Source of the DNA: an uncultured Rhodospirillales bacterium
Lineage (GTDB): Bacteria > Pseudomonadota > Alphaproteobacteria > Rhodospirillales > UBA2165
NCBI GenBank assembly: GCA_913055735.1
Contig: CAJXKD010000002.1
Coordinates: 248,001 to 312,000 of the forward strand
DNA: 64,000 bases
Direction: 5' to 3'
In this document: positions 29,649-41,206 of the stretch, piece by piece
Numbering within the stretch: the stretch's first letter is position 1
How the letters are laid out: every line of letters starts with the position of its first letter
The notes under the pieces: generated by a model
Told to the model about the DNA's origin: nothing
Database searches by the model: none
Seen by the model: the letters and a program-made list of their open reading frames with translations, nothing else
Translations under genes and position numbers: made by a program

Positions 29649-30215
29649 TTACGCGGGTTGTGCCGTGGTACTACGGGCTGTAGACGCCGCCCCATCTAAA
29701 TTGAGAACATAACGCCGTCCGGACCGGCCATGATGCATGGTGGGGCCGTGATCCTCGAAGCCGAGATGCTTAGCGACGGAGACGGCACGCGCGTTCTCGC
29801 CGCGCAAAAAAGCAACCAGTTTCGCGACGCCGTGTTCACGCGCGTACTCAATCATCGCCCGCGCCGCTTCGGTGGCGTAGCCCTTGCCCTGTTCGGCGGG
29901 AATGATGTCATAGAATACCTGCATCGCGTCCGGCTCCATGTCGACCCGGTTGAGTCCGCAGGCACCGACGAAACGGTCGTCGTCTTTGCTGGCGACGGCG
30001 AGTGCAAAAACCGGGATCGGCGAGCCATAGTTCAACAGAGCACGTTCGAAGCGTTCGCGCGCCCCGTCGACGGTGCGCTCCGCTTCCTTGAACAGGAGAT
30101 AGCGGGTGGCCTCTTCGTCGGTCATGAAATCGATGAAGGCCATTTCATCGCGCCGTTTGTAGCGGCGCAGCGTCAGGCGGGGTGTGTCGATCGTCTCCGG
30201 TACCGGGATGTTCAT
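29649..30215 (-). CDS. GNAT family N-acetyltransferase (RimJ/RimL type)
   Basis: The 188-residue protein begins ETIDTPRLTLRRYKRRDEMAF, the RimJ/RimL-like opening, followed by the acetyl-CoA loop region YDIIPAEQGKGYATEAARAMIEYA and the GVAKLVAFLRGENARAVSVAKHLGFE ending. These cover GNAT motifs A and B. The substrate is not predictable. It is a single gene, transcribed opposite to its neighbours on the left. Confidence 0.88.
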   Translation of the reverse strand: MNIPVPETIDTPRLTLRRYKRRDEMAFIDFMTDEEATRYLLFKEAERTVDGARERFERALLNYGSPIPVFALAVASKDDDRFVGACGLNRVDMEPDAMQVFYDIIPAEQGKGYATEAARAMIEYAREHGVAKLVAFLRGENARAVSVAKHLGFEDHGPTMHHGRSGRRYVLNLDGAASTARSTTAQPA

Positions 30216-30281
30216 GACGGTCCTGGCTCCTTTTTGCGGCTCCCCAAAGCCGTGGGTGAACGAACTCCTTGGTTTTGCGTC

Positions 30282-30494
30282 TTAGTTATCTTCCTCGGGA
30301 ACGTGTTCAACCTCTACCTCCAGCCGATGCTCCAATTCGACCAGATCGTCGGGCAGGGGCATGCCGGTGGCCCTCAGTTCGTTGAGCATCTCGCGCAGTT
30401 TCATGTGCGCTTCGTGCAGGTCGTCGGGCTCGTGCTCCATCTGCTGAGCCAACAGGTTGATTGCCGCGACAAGCTCGGTGGTATCCATGGCCAT
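30282..30494 (-). CDS. Small acidic helical protein, unknown function
   Basis: The protein of about 70 residues starts at MAMDTTELV (ATG at 30494; 30488 is also possible). It is acidic and probably two helices: TELVAAINLLAQQMEHEPDD and LHEAHMKLREMLNELRATG, then a PLPDDLVELEHRLEVEVE helix. No family was recognised. It may be a small helical-hairpin protein. A reading from 30563 adds an unconvincing basic extension. It precedes the GNAT gene in the same direction with a 66-base gap. Confidence 0.55.
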   Translation of the reverse strand: MAMDTTELVAAINLLAQQMEHEPDDLHEAHMKLREMLNELRATGMPLPDDLVELEHRLEVEVEHVPEEDN

Positions 30495-30657
30495 AAGGGG
30501 CGTCCTTCCGCTGGTTTTTTGCGTCGTTTTTGTATCTCCCACGGTAGCGCGTAACCTCATCATGGGACAAGAATTAACGGCGGGTGGGGAGGCCCGAAAG
30601 TCCGCGGGAAACGCTCACTCTCCCATATTTTACACTTCCGTAATGCAAAATGTTCCC

Positions 30658-30684
30658 TTGCGGCGGACCCCGGCAATCTATAGA
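30658..30684 (+). promoter_or_regulatory. Possible promoter of serC-serA
   Basis: TTGCGG at 30658-30663 and TATAGA at 30679-30684 are 15 bases apart, slightly short but plausible. Transcription would begin near 30691, exactly where the structured serC leader starts. Confidence 0.38.
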
Positions 30685-30690
30685 ACCATC

Positions 30691-30743
30691 GGCGGGCCAC
30701 GGTCCCCCAACGGGCCGCGACCCATCTGTAAGGATGGGAGTAC
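30691..30743 (+). promoter_or_regulatory. serC leader RNA, candidate serC motif cis-regulatory element
   Basis: The short leader before serC can fold into a GC-rich hairpin region (about 30693-30722) followed by a 6-base stem, CCCATC at 30721-30726 with GATGGG at 30733-30738. The second arm contains the ribosome-binding sequence GGATGGGAG, so folding would hide it. A conserved serC RNA motif is known upstream of serC in alphaproteobacteria and ends at the Shine-Dalgarno site. Membership is inferred from position, length and this sequestration, not from a covariance match. Confidence 0.5.
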
Positions 30744-31922
30744 ATGATGAACATACCTGCCAAACCGGCCACCCGGCCGTCGACCCCCAATTTCTCTTCT
30801 GGACCCTGCGCCAAGCGACCCGGCTGGTCGCCTGCCGTGCTTGACGATGCCGCGCTCGGCCGCTCGCACCGCTCGAAGCTGGGCAAGGCCAAGCTCAAGG
30901 ACGTCATCGACCGCACCCGCGATATTCTCGGCGTGCCGGAGGACTACCGCATCGGCATCGTTGCCGCCTCGGATACCGGCGCCGTCGAAATGGCCCTGTG
31001 GTCGCTTCTCGGTCCTCGCGGCATCGACGTCTTCGCCTGGGAAAGCTTCGGCTCGGGCTGGGTCACCGACATCCTCAAGCAATTGAAGCTCGACGACGTG
31101 CGCGTGCTCGAGGCCGGCTACGGCGAGTTGCCCGATATGGGCCAGGCCGATTTCGCCCGCGATGTGGTCTTCACCTGGAACGGCACCACCTCGGGCGTGC
31201 GCGTGCCCAACGGCGAGTGGATCGCCGCCGACCGCCAGGGCCTCACCATCTGCGACGCGACGTCTGCCGTGTTCGCCATGGACCTGCCTTGGGACAAGCT
31301 CGATGTCGTCACCTACTCCTGGCAGAAGGTGATGGGCGGCGAGGCGCAGCACGGCATTCTGATCCTCAGCCCGCGCGCCGTCGAACGGCTGGAAAGTCAC
31401 ACGCCGGCGTGGCCCATGCCCAAGATCTTTCGTCTCACCAAGGGCGGCAAGCTGATCGACGGCGTGTTCCGCGGCGAAACCATCAACACGCCCTCCATGC
31501 TGGTGGTCGAGGATGCCCTCGACGGTCTTAAATGGGCGGAAAGCATCGGCGGCCTCAAGACCCTGATCGCGCGCTCCGAGGCCAATCTCGCGGTGCTCGC
31601 CCGCTGGGTCGAAAGCTCGCCCTCCATCGATTTCCTGGCCGCCGATCCGGCGGTGCGGTCCTGTACCTCGGTGTGCCTCAAGATCACGGCGCCCTGGTTC
31701 CAGGGCCTCGACGAAGAGGGACAGGCCAAGGCGGCTAAACGGGTCGGCGCGCTGCTGGACGAGGAGGGCGTTGCCTACGACATCGACGCCTACCGCGACG
31801 CGCCCCCGGGCCTGCGTATCTGGGCCGGTGCCACCATCGAGACGAGCGACCTCGAGGCGCTGACCGGCTGGATCGACTGGGCCCTCGCCGTGGTCGAGAG
31901 CGAACTCGCCGTCGCCGCCTAA
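30744..31922 (+). CDS. serC: Phosphoserine aminotransferase SerC
   Basis: SerC transfers an amino group from glutamate to 3-phosphohydroxypyruvate in serine synthesis; it can also act in PLP synthesis. The 392-residue protein starts with [18 protein letters not shown] and matches the alphaproteobacterial SerC type. It has [14 protein letters not shown] for phosphate/PLP contact, [11 protein letters not shown] with the PLP Asp, and SWQKVMGG with Lys195 as the Schiff-base lysine. Two ATGs (30744, 30747) are possible. It forms an operon with serA, 27 bases downstream. Confidence 0.94.
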   Translation: MMNIPAKPATRPSTPNFSSGPCAKRPGWSPAVLDDAALGRSHRSKLGKAKLKDVIDRTRDILGVPEDYRIGIVAASDTGAVEMALWSLLGPRGIDVFAWESFGSGWVTDILKQLKLDDVRVLEAGYGELPDMGQADFARDVVFTWNGTTSGVRVPNGEWIAADRQGLTICDATSAVFAMDLPWDKLDVVTYSWQKVMGGEAQHGILILSPRAVERLESHTPAWPMPKIFRLTKGGKLIDGVFRGETINTPSMLVVEDALDGLKWAESIGGLKTLIARSEANLAVLARWVESSPSIDFLAADPAVRSCTSVCLKITAPWFQGLDEEGQAKAAKRVGALLDEEGVAYDIDAYRDAPPGLRIWAGATIETSDLEALTGWIDWALAVVESELAVAA

Positions 31923-31949
31923 ACACAGACGCATTCAAGGACAAGAAAC

Positions 31950-33527
31950 ATGCCCAAGGTTCTGATTTCAGACAGCATGAGCCCGCGCGCGGCCGAGATT
32001 TTCGTCGAGCGCGGCGTCGAAGTGGACGTAAAGACGGGGATGACCCCGGACGAGTTGAAAGCTTGCATCGGCGAGTATGACGGGCTCGCCGTCCGCTCCG
32101 CCACCAAGGCGACGACCGAGATCATCGAGGCCGCCGACAACCTCAAGGTCATTGGCCGCGCCGGCATCGGCGTCGACAACGTCGATATCCCGGCGGCGAC
32201 GGCGCGTGGCATCGTGGTGATGAACACGCCCTTCGGCAATTCCATCACCACCGCCGAGCACGCCATCGCCATGATGTTCGCGCTCGCCCGCTCGATCCCG
32301 CAGGCCAACGCCTCCACCCACGCCGGCAAGTGGGAGAAGTCGAAGTTCATGGGCGTCGAGGTGACCGGCAAGACCCTCGGCATCATCGGCTGCGGTAACA
32401 TCGGCGCCATCGTCGCCGACCGCGCCTTGGGCCTGAAGATGAAGGTCGCGGCCTACGATCCCTTCTTGTCGCAGGAACGCGCCGCCGATCTCGGCGTCGA
32501 CAAGGTGGAACTGGACGAACTGTTCCGCCGCGCCGACTTCATCAGCCTGCACACGCCTTTGACCGACCAGACCCGCGACATCATCGACGCCGCCGCCATG
32601 GCCAAGATGAAGAAGGGCGTGCGCATCATCAACTGCGCCCGCGGCGGCCTGATCGTCGAAGAGGACCTCAAGGCGGCCCTCGAAAGCGGCCAGGTGGCGG
32701 GCGCCGCCATCGACGTGTTCCCGACGGAACCGGCCAAGGAAAACATCCTGTTCGGCATGGAGAACGTGGTCGCGACGCCGCACCTGGGCGCCTCCACCGA
32801 GGAAGCACAGGTCAACGTCGCCATCCAGGTGGCCGAGCAGATGTCCGACTATCTGCTCACCGGCGCGGTGGTCAACGCCCTCAACATGCCGTCGGTCAGC
32901 GCCGAGGACGCGCCCAAGCTGCGCCCCTACATGAAATTGGCCGAACAATTGGGCAGCTTCGCCGGGCAGGTGACCCACAGCGCCATCAAGGCGGTGACCA
33001 TCGAATATTGCGGCAATGTATCGCAACTCAACACCAAGCCGCTCACCGCCATCGTGCTCAAGGGACTGCTGTCGCCGCTGCTGGAATCCGTGAACATGGT
33101 CAGCGCCCCGGTGGTCGCCCGCGAACGCGACATCGAGGTGACGGAAAGCGTCTCCGGACATTGCGGCGGCTTCCAGACCTTGGTGCGGGTGACGGTGACC
33201 ACCGAGCGCCAGACCCGCGCCGTGGCGGGCACCATCTTCGGGGTCGACCGGCCGCGCTTCGTCGAAATCCGCGACATCCCCATGGAGGCGGAGGTCGGTC
33301 CGCACATGCTCTATATCGTCAACGAGGACAAGCCGGGCCTGATCGGCGCGCTCGGCACCACGTTGGGCGGCTCGGGAATCAACATCGCCACCTTCAACCT
33401 GGGCCGCAGCGCCCCGGGCGAGGATGCCATCTGCTTCATCGAGGTGGACGGCGAAGTGCCCGCGGACGTGCTCGCCAAGGTGCGCGACCTGCCCCACGTG
33501 AAGCACGTAGACCCTGTAAATTTTTAG
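31950..33527 (+). CDS. serA: D-3-phosphoglycerate dehydrogenase SerA (long form)
   Basis: SerA oxidises 3-phosphoglycerate, the first step of serine synthesis. The 525-residue protein has the substrate-binding GRAGIGVDN, the NAD motif GCGNIG at 147-152, the catalytic Arg in NCARGG, Glu and the His in TPHLGAST. It then has the extra allosteric substrate-binding domain and a C-terminal ACT domain (LYIVNEDKPGLIGALGT). This is the long type found in alphaproteobacteria and actinobacteria. It is co-transcribed with serC. Confidence 0.96.
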   Translation: MPKVLISDSMSPRAAEIFVERGVEVDVKTGMTPDELKACIGEYDGLAVRSATKATTEIIEAADNLKVIGRAGIGVDNVDIPAATARGIVVMNTPFGNSITTAEHAIAMMFALARSIPQANASTHAGKWEKSKFMGVEVTGKTLGIIGCGNIGAIVADRALGLKMKVAAYDPFLSQERAADLGVDKVELDELFRRADFISLHTPLTDQTRDIIDAAAMAKMKKGVRIINCARGGLIVEEDLKAALESGQVAGAAIDVFPTEPAKENILFGMENVVATPHLGASTEEAQVNVAIQVAEQMSDYLLTGAVVNALNMPSVSAEDAPKLRPYMKLAEQLGSFAGQVTHSAIKAVTIEYCGNVSQLNTKPLTAIVLKGLLSPLLESVNMVSAPVVARERDIEVTESVSGHCGGFQTLVRVTVTTERQTRAVAGTIFGVDRPRFVEIRDIPMEAEVGPHMLYIVNEDKPGLIGALGTTLGGSGINIATFNLGRSAPGEDAICFIEVDGEVPADVLAKVRDLPHVKHVDPVNF

Positions 33528-33553
33528 GGTTTTGAATTTCTAAGGGGCGGCTT

Positions 33554-33700
33554 CCCCCTCACCCTGTCCCTCTCCCTCCAGGGGAGAGGGAACGCCTTGG
33601 CGAATTCCGGAACTTTATTCCCCTCTCCCCTTCGAGGGAGAGGGTTGCGTAGGCTTCGCGAGGCCTTTGGCCGAGCGGTAGTCGAAGCTGGGTGAGGGGG
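33554..33700 (+). repeat. MITE-like palindromic repeat with 11-base inverted ends
   Basis: The element is bounded by CCCCCTCACCC (33554-33564) and its exact complement GGGTGAGGGGG (33690-33700). Inside are two hairpins of the TCCCTCTCCC / GGGGAGAGGGA type (about 33568-33592 and 33620-33645). It has no coding capacity. Such CCCTCACCC...GGGTGAGGG elements are dispersed in many proteobacterial genomes. It sits just after serA and may also act as the end of that transcript. Confidence 0.75.
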
Positions 33701-33704
33701 GCGC

Positions 33705-34073
33705 TCAGTCCGCTTTTCCGTAGTCGTACCAGACGGCCTCGATATTGTGGCCGTCGGGATCGAGGACGAACGCGGCATAGTAGCCCGGCCAATAATCGCG
33801 ATAGCCCGGACCGCCGTTATCTTCCGCACCGGCGGCCAGCGCCGCCTTATGGAACGCCTCGACCTCTTTGCGGCTGTTCGCCTCGAACGCGAGATGAAGG
33901 GGGACGACGGGGTCCAAGCGCATAATCCAGAAGTCGGTATTTTTGCCGTCGTTGAAGCCGCCCGCGTCGCCGTATTCCATGTTGTGTGTATAGCCGAGCG
34001 GCTTGAGCGCTTTTTTGTAGAACGCCTTCGATTTCTTATAGTCGCTCACGGGCAATGTCGTATGTGCGATCAT
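33705..34073 (-). CDS. VOC family protein (glyoxalase/dioxygenase fold)
   Basis: The 122-residue protein has the vicinal-oxygen-chelate pattern: MIAHTTLPVSDYKKSKAFY with the first metal His (H4), LHLAFEANSRKEVEAFHKAAL in the middle, and AAFVLDPDGHNIEAVWYD with the terminal Glu. It could be a glyoxalase, dioxygenase or resistance-type protein; the substrate is unknown. It is flanked by two palindromic repeats. Confidence 0.88.
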   Translation of the reverse strand: MIAHTTLPVSDYKKSKAFYKKALKPLGYTHNMEYGDAGGFNDGKNTDFWIMRLDPVVPLHLAFEANSRKEVEAFHKAALAAGAEDNGGPGYRDYWPGYYAAFVLDPDGHNIEAVWYDYGKAD

Positions 34074-34140
34074 GTCCAGATTTCCCTACGCGTCCTGTAA
34101 AGTACATCGATTCGGTGAATTGTTATGTGGCATAGGAACG

Positions 34141-34223
34141 AAAGGTGGATGCGCGGGTCAAGCCCGCGCATGACGGTACAGCACAAAACGTCATGCCCCG
34201 ACTTGATCGGGGCATCCATCTTT
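34141..34223 (+). repeat. Small MITE-like palindromic repeat
   Basis: Imperfect inverted ends AAAGGTGGATGC (34141-34152) and GCATCCATCTTT (34212-34223) enclose two strong hairpins, GCGCGGG-TCAA-GCCCGCGC and TGCCCCG-ACTTGAT-CGGGGCA, plus a TGACG/CGTCA pairing around the centre. No reading frame is present. The pattern is that of dispersed short palindromic elements of alphaproteobacteria. The rest of the 34074-34367 gap holds no gene; it may contain the cox promoter. Confidence 0.75.
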
Positions 34224-34367
34224 AAGCAATTCCTCGCAACTCCGCTCCCCCCTTGATTCTGAAACATAGTCGGATCACTATCTCTCCTTAAGGTCGAAAC
34301 CGGCGGCCCTAAAAGAATACCGGAAAGGTTCATTAGGACCGCAAAATATAACTAGGGAGAAAGCGTC

Positions 34368-34835
<468 letters not shown>

Positions 34836-34839
34836 GATC

Positions 34840-37256
<2,417 letters not shown>

Positions 37257-37260
<4 letters not shown>

Positions 37261-38048
37261 GTTTCGCCTATCATAAGGCCGCCTCGGTCAACGACGCGGC
37301 ATCCCAGGCGGGCGGCGACGCCGCTCTCCTGGCCGGCGGCATGACCCTTCTGCCGGCGATCAAACTGGGCCTGTCGGACCCGCGCCGTCTGGTGGACCTC
37401 GCCGACTTGGGCGAGCTTCGCGGCATCACGCGGGACGGCGATACCCTCACGATCGGATCCATGACCCGGCACGCCGACGTTGCCGCCTCGGCGGAGGTGC
37501 AGGGGGCCATTCCGGCGCTCGCCAAGCTGGCGGGCGGCATCGGCGATGCGCAAGTGCGTCACCGGGGCACCATCGGCGGCTCCATCGCCAACAACGACCC
37601 GGCGGCGGACTATCCGGCGGCGTGCCTCGGCCTTGGGGCAACCATCGTCACCACGTCGCGCGAGATCGCGGCGGACGATTTCTTCACCGGCCTGTTCGAG
37701 ACGGCATTGGAGGAGGGCGAGATCATCACCTCGGTCCGTTTCCCGGTGCCGGAGAAAGCGGCCTATGAGAAGTTCGTCCAACCGGCAAGCCGCTTTGCCC
37801 TCGTCGGCGTGTTTGCCGCGCAAGGACCGGCGGGCACGCGCGTCGCGGTGACCGGCGCCGGACTGTCCGGTGTCTACCGCGCCTCGGACATGGAAGCGGC
37901 GCTGGAGAGCGATTTCTCCGCCGACGCTATCGACGGCATCACCGTGCCCGAGGACAACATGGCCGCCGATATCCATGCCGCCGCCGATTACCGCGCGCAT
38001 CTGGTGAAGGTCATCGCCGGGCGCGCCATCGCGGCTGCCGCGGGTTAA
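37257..38048 (+). CDS. coxM: FAD-binding subunit of the molybdenum hydroxylase (CoxM-like)
   Basis: The 263-residue flavin subunit has AGGMTLLP at 26-33 (usually AGGHSLLP) and [17 protein letters not shown] from 105, the two FAD pyrophosphate motifs, plus a CO-dehydrogenase C-terminal domain. It accepts electrons from CoxS and passes them to the respiratory chain. The ATG at 37257 overlaps the coxL stop (ATGA). A reading from 37080 would overlap coxL in another frame and is rejected. A terminator follows. Confidence 0.93.
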
Positions 38049-38073
38049 ATAAGAAAGAGCAGGCAAAAGAGAG

Positions 38074-38118
38074 CCGCCCCTTCCGGTAATTGCGATGCCC
38101 GGGAGGGGCGGTTTTCTT
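38074..38118 (+). terminator. Rho-independent terminator after coxM
   Basis: The stem CCGCCCCT (38074-38081) pairs with AGGGGCGG (38104-38111) and is followed by TTTTCTTTT. It separates the hydroxylase operon from the decarboxylase gene. Confidence 0.75.
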
Positions 38119-38194
38119 TTGGATAAGGTGATTTCCTTTGCCGGTGCCGTTTGTAATCATGCGCCCAACCAAAAGCCAGAACGGGAGGATCACC

Positions 38195-39169
38195 ATGGAC
38201 GGCAAAGTCGCCCTCGAAGAACATTTCGCCATCGACGACACCATCGAGGATTCGAAGGTCTTCCTTCCCGGCGATGTGTGGACCGAACTGCGCGCGCGTT
38301 TGATGGACATCCAGGAACGGCGCCTCCGCGAAATGGACGCGACCGGCATCGAGGTCTCCATCCTCAGTTTGAACGCGCCCGCCGTACAGGCCATTCCCGA
38401 TCCGGCCCGAGCGGATGAGATCGCGCGCCGCGCCAACGATTACCTCGCCGACCAGATCGCGAAGCAGCCGGGCCGTTTCCGGGGCTTCGCGGCGCTGCCG
38501 TTGCAGGACCCGGAGAGGGCGGCGGCGGAGCACCGCCGCTGTATCGACGATCTCGGCTTCGTCGGCGCGCTGGTCAACGGCTTCTCGCAGATCGAGGTGG
38601 CCGAGTCCGCCGTCTATTACGACGATCCGTCCTACAATGATTTTTGGGCGGAGGTCGCGGCGTGCGGCATGCCGTTCTATCTCCATCCCCGTAACCCGCT
38701 GCGCAGCTGGGGGCAGATCTATGACGGCCACAAATGGCTGTTGGGGCCGACCTGGGCCTTCGGCCAGGAAACCGCGGTCCATGCACTCCGGCTCATCGCC
38801 TGCGGCCTGTTCGACCGCCATCCGGACCTCCAGATCGTGCTCGGCCATTTGGGGGAGGGGATTCCCTATTCCCTGTGGCGCATCGACAACCGCAACGCCT
38901 GGACGAAATCACCCCATCCTTATCCGGCGAAACGCCAAGTGGCGGAATATTTCCGGGAAAACTTCTATCTGACCACGTCGGGCAACTTCCACACGCCGAC
39001 CATGATGCAGGCGATAACCGAGATCGGCGTCGACCGCGTGCTCTATTCCACCGATTGGCCGTTCGAGAACATGGATCACGCCGCCGAGTGGTTCGATACG
39101 GCGGAGATCGACGAGGACACCCGCCGCAAGATCGGCCGCGACAACGCCTGGCAGCTGTTCAAGCTTTAG
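38195..39169 (+). CDS. Gamma-resorcylate (2,6-dihydroxybenzoate) decarboxylase
   Basis: The 324-residue amidohydrolase-family protein matches, from memory, the gamma-resorcylate decarboxylase sequence closely and almost without gaps: GKVALEEHFAI at the start, SLNAPAVQAIPD, LGFVGALVNGFSQ, FYLHPRNPL, GPTWAFGQETAVHALRL and STDWPFENMDHA. The metal and catalytic residues fall at the known positions: E8, H10, H164, H218 and D287. It should reversibly convert 2,6-dihydroxybenzoate to resorcinol and CO2. The ATG at 38195 has a GGGAGGATCACC ribosome site. Confidence 0.88.
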   Translation: MDGKVALEEHFAIDDTIEDSKVFLPGDVWTELRARLMDIQERRLREMDATGIEVSILSLNAPAVQAIPDPARADEIARRANDYLADQIAKQPGRFRGFAALPLQDPERAAAEHRRCIDDLGFVGALVNGFSQIEVAESAVYYDDPSYNDFWAEVAACGMPFYLHPRNPLRSWGQIYDGHKWLLGPTWAFGQETAVHALRLIACGLFDRHPDLQIVLGHLGEGIPYSLWRIDNRNAWTKSPHPYPAKRQVAEYFRENFYLTTSGNFHTPTMMQAITEIGVDRVLYSTDWPFENMDHAAEWFDTAEIDEDTRRKIGRDNAWQLFKL

Positions 39170-39194
39170 TCAGGCCGCTTTAGTCAGGCCGCTT
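39167..39194 (+). repeat. Tandem 14-base duplication at a convergent gene junction
   Basis: TAGTCAGGCCGCTT occurs twice in direct succession (39167-39180 and 39181-39194). The first copy supplies the decarboxylase stop; the second contains the end of the dioxygenase gene on the other strand. It looks like a recent slippage duplication. Confidence 0.85.
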
Positions 39195-40086
39195 TGGGTG
39201 ACGAGACCGCTTGCCCGGTGATCGACCGGGACGGTTTGCCGTCGACGCCGATGGGCACGTCGCCCATCAGGGTGACGCGGTACATGAGCCGTTCATCCTC
39301 CACCGAATAGATGTCCGACGGCGCGAGGTGCGCGGTGGCGCGGTTGTCCCAGAAGCCGACGTCGCCCTGGTTCCATTTGAAGCGCACGGTGAATTCCGGC
39401 CGCACGATGTGTTCCAACAGGCATTGCAGCAGAAGTTGGCTTTCGCGTCGCGTCAACTCGACGATGTGCTGAACATACACCGGGCTCAGGTACAGGATGC
39501 GCTCGCCGGTTTCCGGGTGAACGCGGACCAGGGGATGTTCGCTCGCCATTTGGGCATTCTTGCGCACGTCGTCCCTCGCGTCGGGCCGGACCGGGAACTT
39601 GTTAACGGTGTGCAGATCGCAGATGAGTTCCTGCATCTTCGGCGACAGTGCTTGATAGGCGGCGGCCAAGTTGGTCCAATGGGTATCGCCGCCGGCTTGC
39701 GGGATGATCTCGCCGCGCAGGATCGAAGCGGCGGGCGGGTTCACCGCCGGCATGAGGTCCGAATGCCACTCGGCCCAGGGCGTCGTCAGCCGGTCCTGGT
39801 TATAGCGGTCCTCGTTGGCTTCCTTGGTGACCGGGAAGATTTCGGGGTAGTCGGAGGTCGGCCCATAGGCCTGATTGGCGACGGTGAGCTCGCCGAACGC
39901 GCGGCCCATGGCGATCTGCTGCTCATGGTTCAGGTGCTGATCACGGAAAAACACCACTTTCCACGCCAACAGCGCCGCCCAAATTTCCTTGGCCGTTTCC
40001 GGCGCCAAGGGCTGTTTGAGGTCGACCCCCTCGATCTCGGCGCCCACGGTCAGTGTCAGCGGACGTATGTTCAGCTTGGTTCCCAT
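39184..40086 (-). CDS. TauD/TfdA family 2-oxoglutarate-dependent dioxygenase
   Basis: The 300-residue protein has the TauD iron site: WHSD with H108 and D110, and H253 in the NRATAHLA motif, with R266 or R270 for 2-oxoglutarate. Relatives hydroxylate taurine, 2,4-D or other sulfonates and aryloxy acids; the substrate is open. The ATG at 40086 gives the canonical MGTKLNIRPLTLTVGAEIEGVDL start with a GGGAGACGG ribosome site. It converges on the resorcylate decarboxylase gene, so the two are linked by position only. Confidence 0.9.
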   Translation of the reverse strand: MGTKLNIRPLTLTVGAEIEGVDLKQPLAPETAKEIWAALLAWKVVFFRDQHLNHEQQIAMGRAFGELTVANQAYGPTSDYPEIFPVTKEANEDRYNQDRLTTPWAEWHSDLMPAVNPPAASILRGEIIPQAGGDTHWTNLAAAYQALSPKMQELICDLHTVNKFPVRPDARDDVRKNAQMASEHPLVRVHPETGERILYLSPVYVQHIVELTRRESQLLLQCLLEHIVRPEFTVRFKWNQGDVGFWDNRATAHLAPSDIYSVEDERLMYRVTLMGDVPIGVDGKPSRSITGQAVSSPKAA

Positions 40087-40285
40087 TCGCCGTCTCCCGT
40101 TTCTATGGAGCGTTCCCTGTTGCGATACATCATCACGCGTTCCCACCCTGTGGAAAAGGGCGAAATTCATGGCGTCCCCGGATCGTCCCCGGATCGTCCA
40201 GTGTGTGGACAGAGCCGGTCCCGCCACCTATGCTCTGCCGCAAAACACCTTCAAACCCAGAGAGAATAAGACGGAATCCAACGAC

Positions 40286-41206
40286 ATGGCGGATATGCCC
40301 CAATCGGTCGATGAAACCATCGATCTGCTGCTCGGCGGCGACTATTTGTGTGATCGCAGCATGGCGACGGCGCTGTTTCTGGCGCTGCGCCTCAACCGGC
40401 CCCTGTTTCTGGAAGGCGAGGCGGGCGTCGGAAAGACGGAAATCGCCAAGGTGCTGTCCAGCACGCTGGGCCGCGAATTGATCCGCCTGCAATGTTACGA
40501 AGGGCTCGACGTCTCGTCGGCCGTGTACGAATGGAACTATCCACGTCAGATGGTCGAAATTCGCCTCTCCGAAGCGGCCGGTGACCGCGACCGGGAAACC
40601 CTTGAATCCGATATCTTTACCGATCAGTTCCTGATCAAGCGGCCGCTTTTGCAGGCGCTCGAGCCCCACACCGAAGGGCCGCCGGTGCTGCTGATCGACG
40701 AATTGGACCGGACCGACGAACCGTTTGAGGCCTTCCTGTTGGAGGTCCTGTCCGACTTCCAGATCACCATCCCGGAGATCGGCACGGTCAAGGCTGACCG
40801 GCCGCCGTTGGTGATCATCACGTCGAACCGTACCCGTGAAATTCACGACGCGCTCAAGCGCCGCTGTTTTTACCATTGGGTCGGCTTCCCCACCGCCGAA
40901 CGGGAGTTGGAGGTGCTCAAGGTCAAGGCGCCGGAAGCGCCCGAAGGCCTGTCGGCGGAGGTCGTCGCGTTCGTGCAGCGGCTGCGTAAGATGGATCTGT
41001 TCAAACGGCCTGGCATCGCCGAAACCATCGATTGGGCGCATTCGCTTACCCAGCTCGATTGCCTGTCGCTCGATCCCGAGACGGTTAACGACACGCTCGG
41101 TGCCATCCTCAAATATCAGGACGATATCGCCCGCATCCAGGGCAGCGAGGCCAACCGTATCCTCACCGAGGTGAAGGCCGAACTGGCTGCATCGCGAAAC
41201 GGCTGA
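40286..41206 (+). CDS. MoxR-type AAA+ ATPase, CoxD-like
   Basis: The 306-residue ATPase has Walker A GEAGVGKT at 44-51, Walker B LLIDELDRTDEPFEAF, the sensor ITSNRTREIHDALKRRC and the MoxR-type YPxxxxE region. In CO-dehydrogenase clusters the homologue CoxD helps assemble the molybdenum site, together with the VWA protein CoxE. The next gene is that VWA partner, with a one-base overlap. The ATG at 40286 was chosen because the earlier in-frame region (39989 on) overlaps the dioxygenase gene. Confidence 0.9.
   Translation: MADMPQSVDETIDLLLGGDYLCDRSMATALFLALRLNRPLFLEGEAGVGKTEIAKVLSSTLGRELIRLQCYEGLDVSSAVYEWNYPRQMVEIRLSEAAGDRDRETLESDIFTDQFLIKRPLLQALEPHTEGPPVLLIDELDRTDEPFEAFLLEVLSDFQITIPEIGTVKADRPPLVIITSNRTREIHDALKRRCFYHWVGFPTAERELEVLKVKAPEAPEGLSAEVVAFVQRLRKMDLFKRPGIAETIDWAHSLTQLDCLSLDPETVNDTLGAILKYQDDIARIQGSEANRILTEVKAELAASRNG

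Noticed and set aside
33554..34223. CRISPR array
   Set aside because: The repeats are two unrelated palindromic elements, without regularly spaced identical repeats or cas genes.
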